Below are positions 63,783-64,000 of a stretch of 64,000 nt of DNA, piece by piece. The first letter of the stretch is position 1, and each line of letters starts with the position of its first letter. The notes below the pieces were generated by a model. The model ran no database searches. It saw nothing but the letters and a program-made list of their open reading frames with translations, and was not told where the DNA came from. This DNA is from Thioclava dalianensis (lineage in GTDB: Bacteria; Pseudomonadota; Alphaproteobacteria; Rhodobacterales; Rhodobacteraceae). Location: the NCBI RefSeq assembly GCF_000715505.1, contig NZ_JHEH01000007.1, positions 111,796 to 175,795 on the forward strand. The letters run 5' to 3'. The position numbers were made by a program, and so were the translations under genes.

Positions 63783-64000
63783 ATGACCGAGCAACGCGAT
63801 GCTGGCTTTTTCACCGAAAGCCTCTCCACCCGTGACCCCGAGCTTTTCGCCTCGATCACCGACGAGCTGGGCCGCCAGCGCGACGAGATCGAGCTGATCG
63901 CCTCCGAAAACATCGTCTCTGCGGCGGTGATGGAAGCGCAGGGCTCGGTGATGACCAACAAATATGCCGAAGGCTATCCGGGGCGCCGCTATTACGGCGG
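63783..64000 (+). CDS. glyA: Serine hydroxymethyltransferase, 5' part
   Basis: The first 72 residues of GlyA, which converts serine and tetrahydrofolate to glycine and methylene-tetrahydrofolate. Family segments are visible: [10 protein letters not shown] and [17 protein letters not shown] at the window edge. GAGGAG precedes the ATG. The gene runs beyond the window. No glycine riboswitch was seen in the 165-base gap after nadK. Confidence 0.95.
   Translation, partial: MTEQRDAGFFTESLSTRDPELFASITDELGRQRDEIELIASENIVSAAVMEAQGSVMTNKYAEGYPGRRYYG

Overview
The window is GC-rich, densely coded chromosomal DNA from an alphaproteobacterium, most likely of the family Rhodobacteraceae (Rhodobacter/Paracoccus/Thioclava-like). 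The clues are the ccoNOQP and ccoGHIS clusters close to fnrL and an oxygen-independent hemN, FnrL-type boxes of the form TTGAY-N4-RTCAA, the gene content, and an intergenic GC-rich repeat at about 8631-8671 that I remember as common in this group. No rRNA, tRNA, CRISPR array, insertion sequence, integrase or phage gene was seen. No gene-free stretch exceeds about 260 bases.

Layout. 1-4.7 kb: truncated mnmH coupled to an L,D-transpeptidase gene, a copper ATPase (copA) and a small lytic transglycosylase lipoprotein. 4.7-8.6 kb: the conserved ybbP-ybbA/tesA block (ABC permease, ATPase, divergent lysophospholipase). 8.7-19.3 kb: an MFS transporter, hemC divergent from hemE, a LysE exporter, hemF, a small lipoprotein, an atypical SDR protein, an RsmC-like methyltransferase, clpS, a HAD hydrolase and a D,D-carboxypeptidase with a SPOR domain.

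19.3-33 kb: the micro-oxic respiration region. ccoGHIS (assembly and copper supply) and ccoNOQP (cbb3 oxidase) lie on the minus strand, separated by a LysR regulator and two tiny overlapping ORFs. Then come a tandem universal stress protein, two small proteins, fnrL and the divergent hemN. Four FNR boxes (before ccoG, before ccoN, before usp, and between fnrL and hemN) tie these into one oxygen-controlled regulon. With hemC, hemE, hemF and hemN the window also holds much of late heme synthesis, including both the aerobic and anaerobic coproporphyrinogen steps.

33-46 kb: an amidase and lipoprotein gene coupled to gatCA, a UPF0173 metallohydrolase, two paralogous MerR regulators in front of an acyl-CoA dehydrogenase, several small proteins, and a gst-fadA-fadB operon. 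Similar ACGTCAC/GTGACGT inverted repeats precede the second MerR gene and gst, suggesting a shared beta-oxidation regulon. 46-51.5 kb: a degenerate Hint-domain protein, a sulfotransferase-like protein, an acyl-CoA synthetase, an unknown membrane protein and a secreted SPOR protein. 51.5-55.1 kb: a tightly overlapping pyrimidine/deoxyribonucleoside salvage operon, cdd-deoA-deoB-upp. 55.3-59.8 kb: malic enzyme (maeB) and propionyl-CoA synthetase (prpE), each preceded by conspicuous palindromes. 59.9-62.9 kb: a soluble hybrid histidine kinase with a receiver and an HPt domain, translationally coupled to an NtrC-type AAA+ regulator whose GAFTGA loop and Walker B are altered. 62.9-64 kb: nadK and the 5' end of glyA.

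The most unusual elements I can support are the altered NtrC-type regulator and its kinase, the two-ORF microgene pair inside the cco region, the SDR and Hint proteins that have lost catalytic residues, the fnrL/hemN intergenic region where hemN may be leaderless, and the palindromes before maeB, prpE, the second merR and gst.
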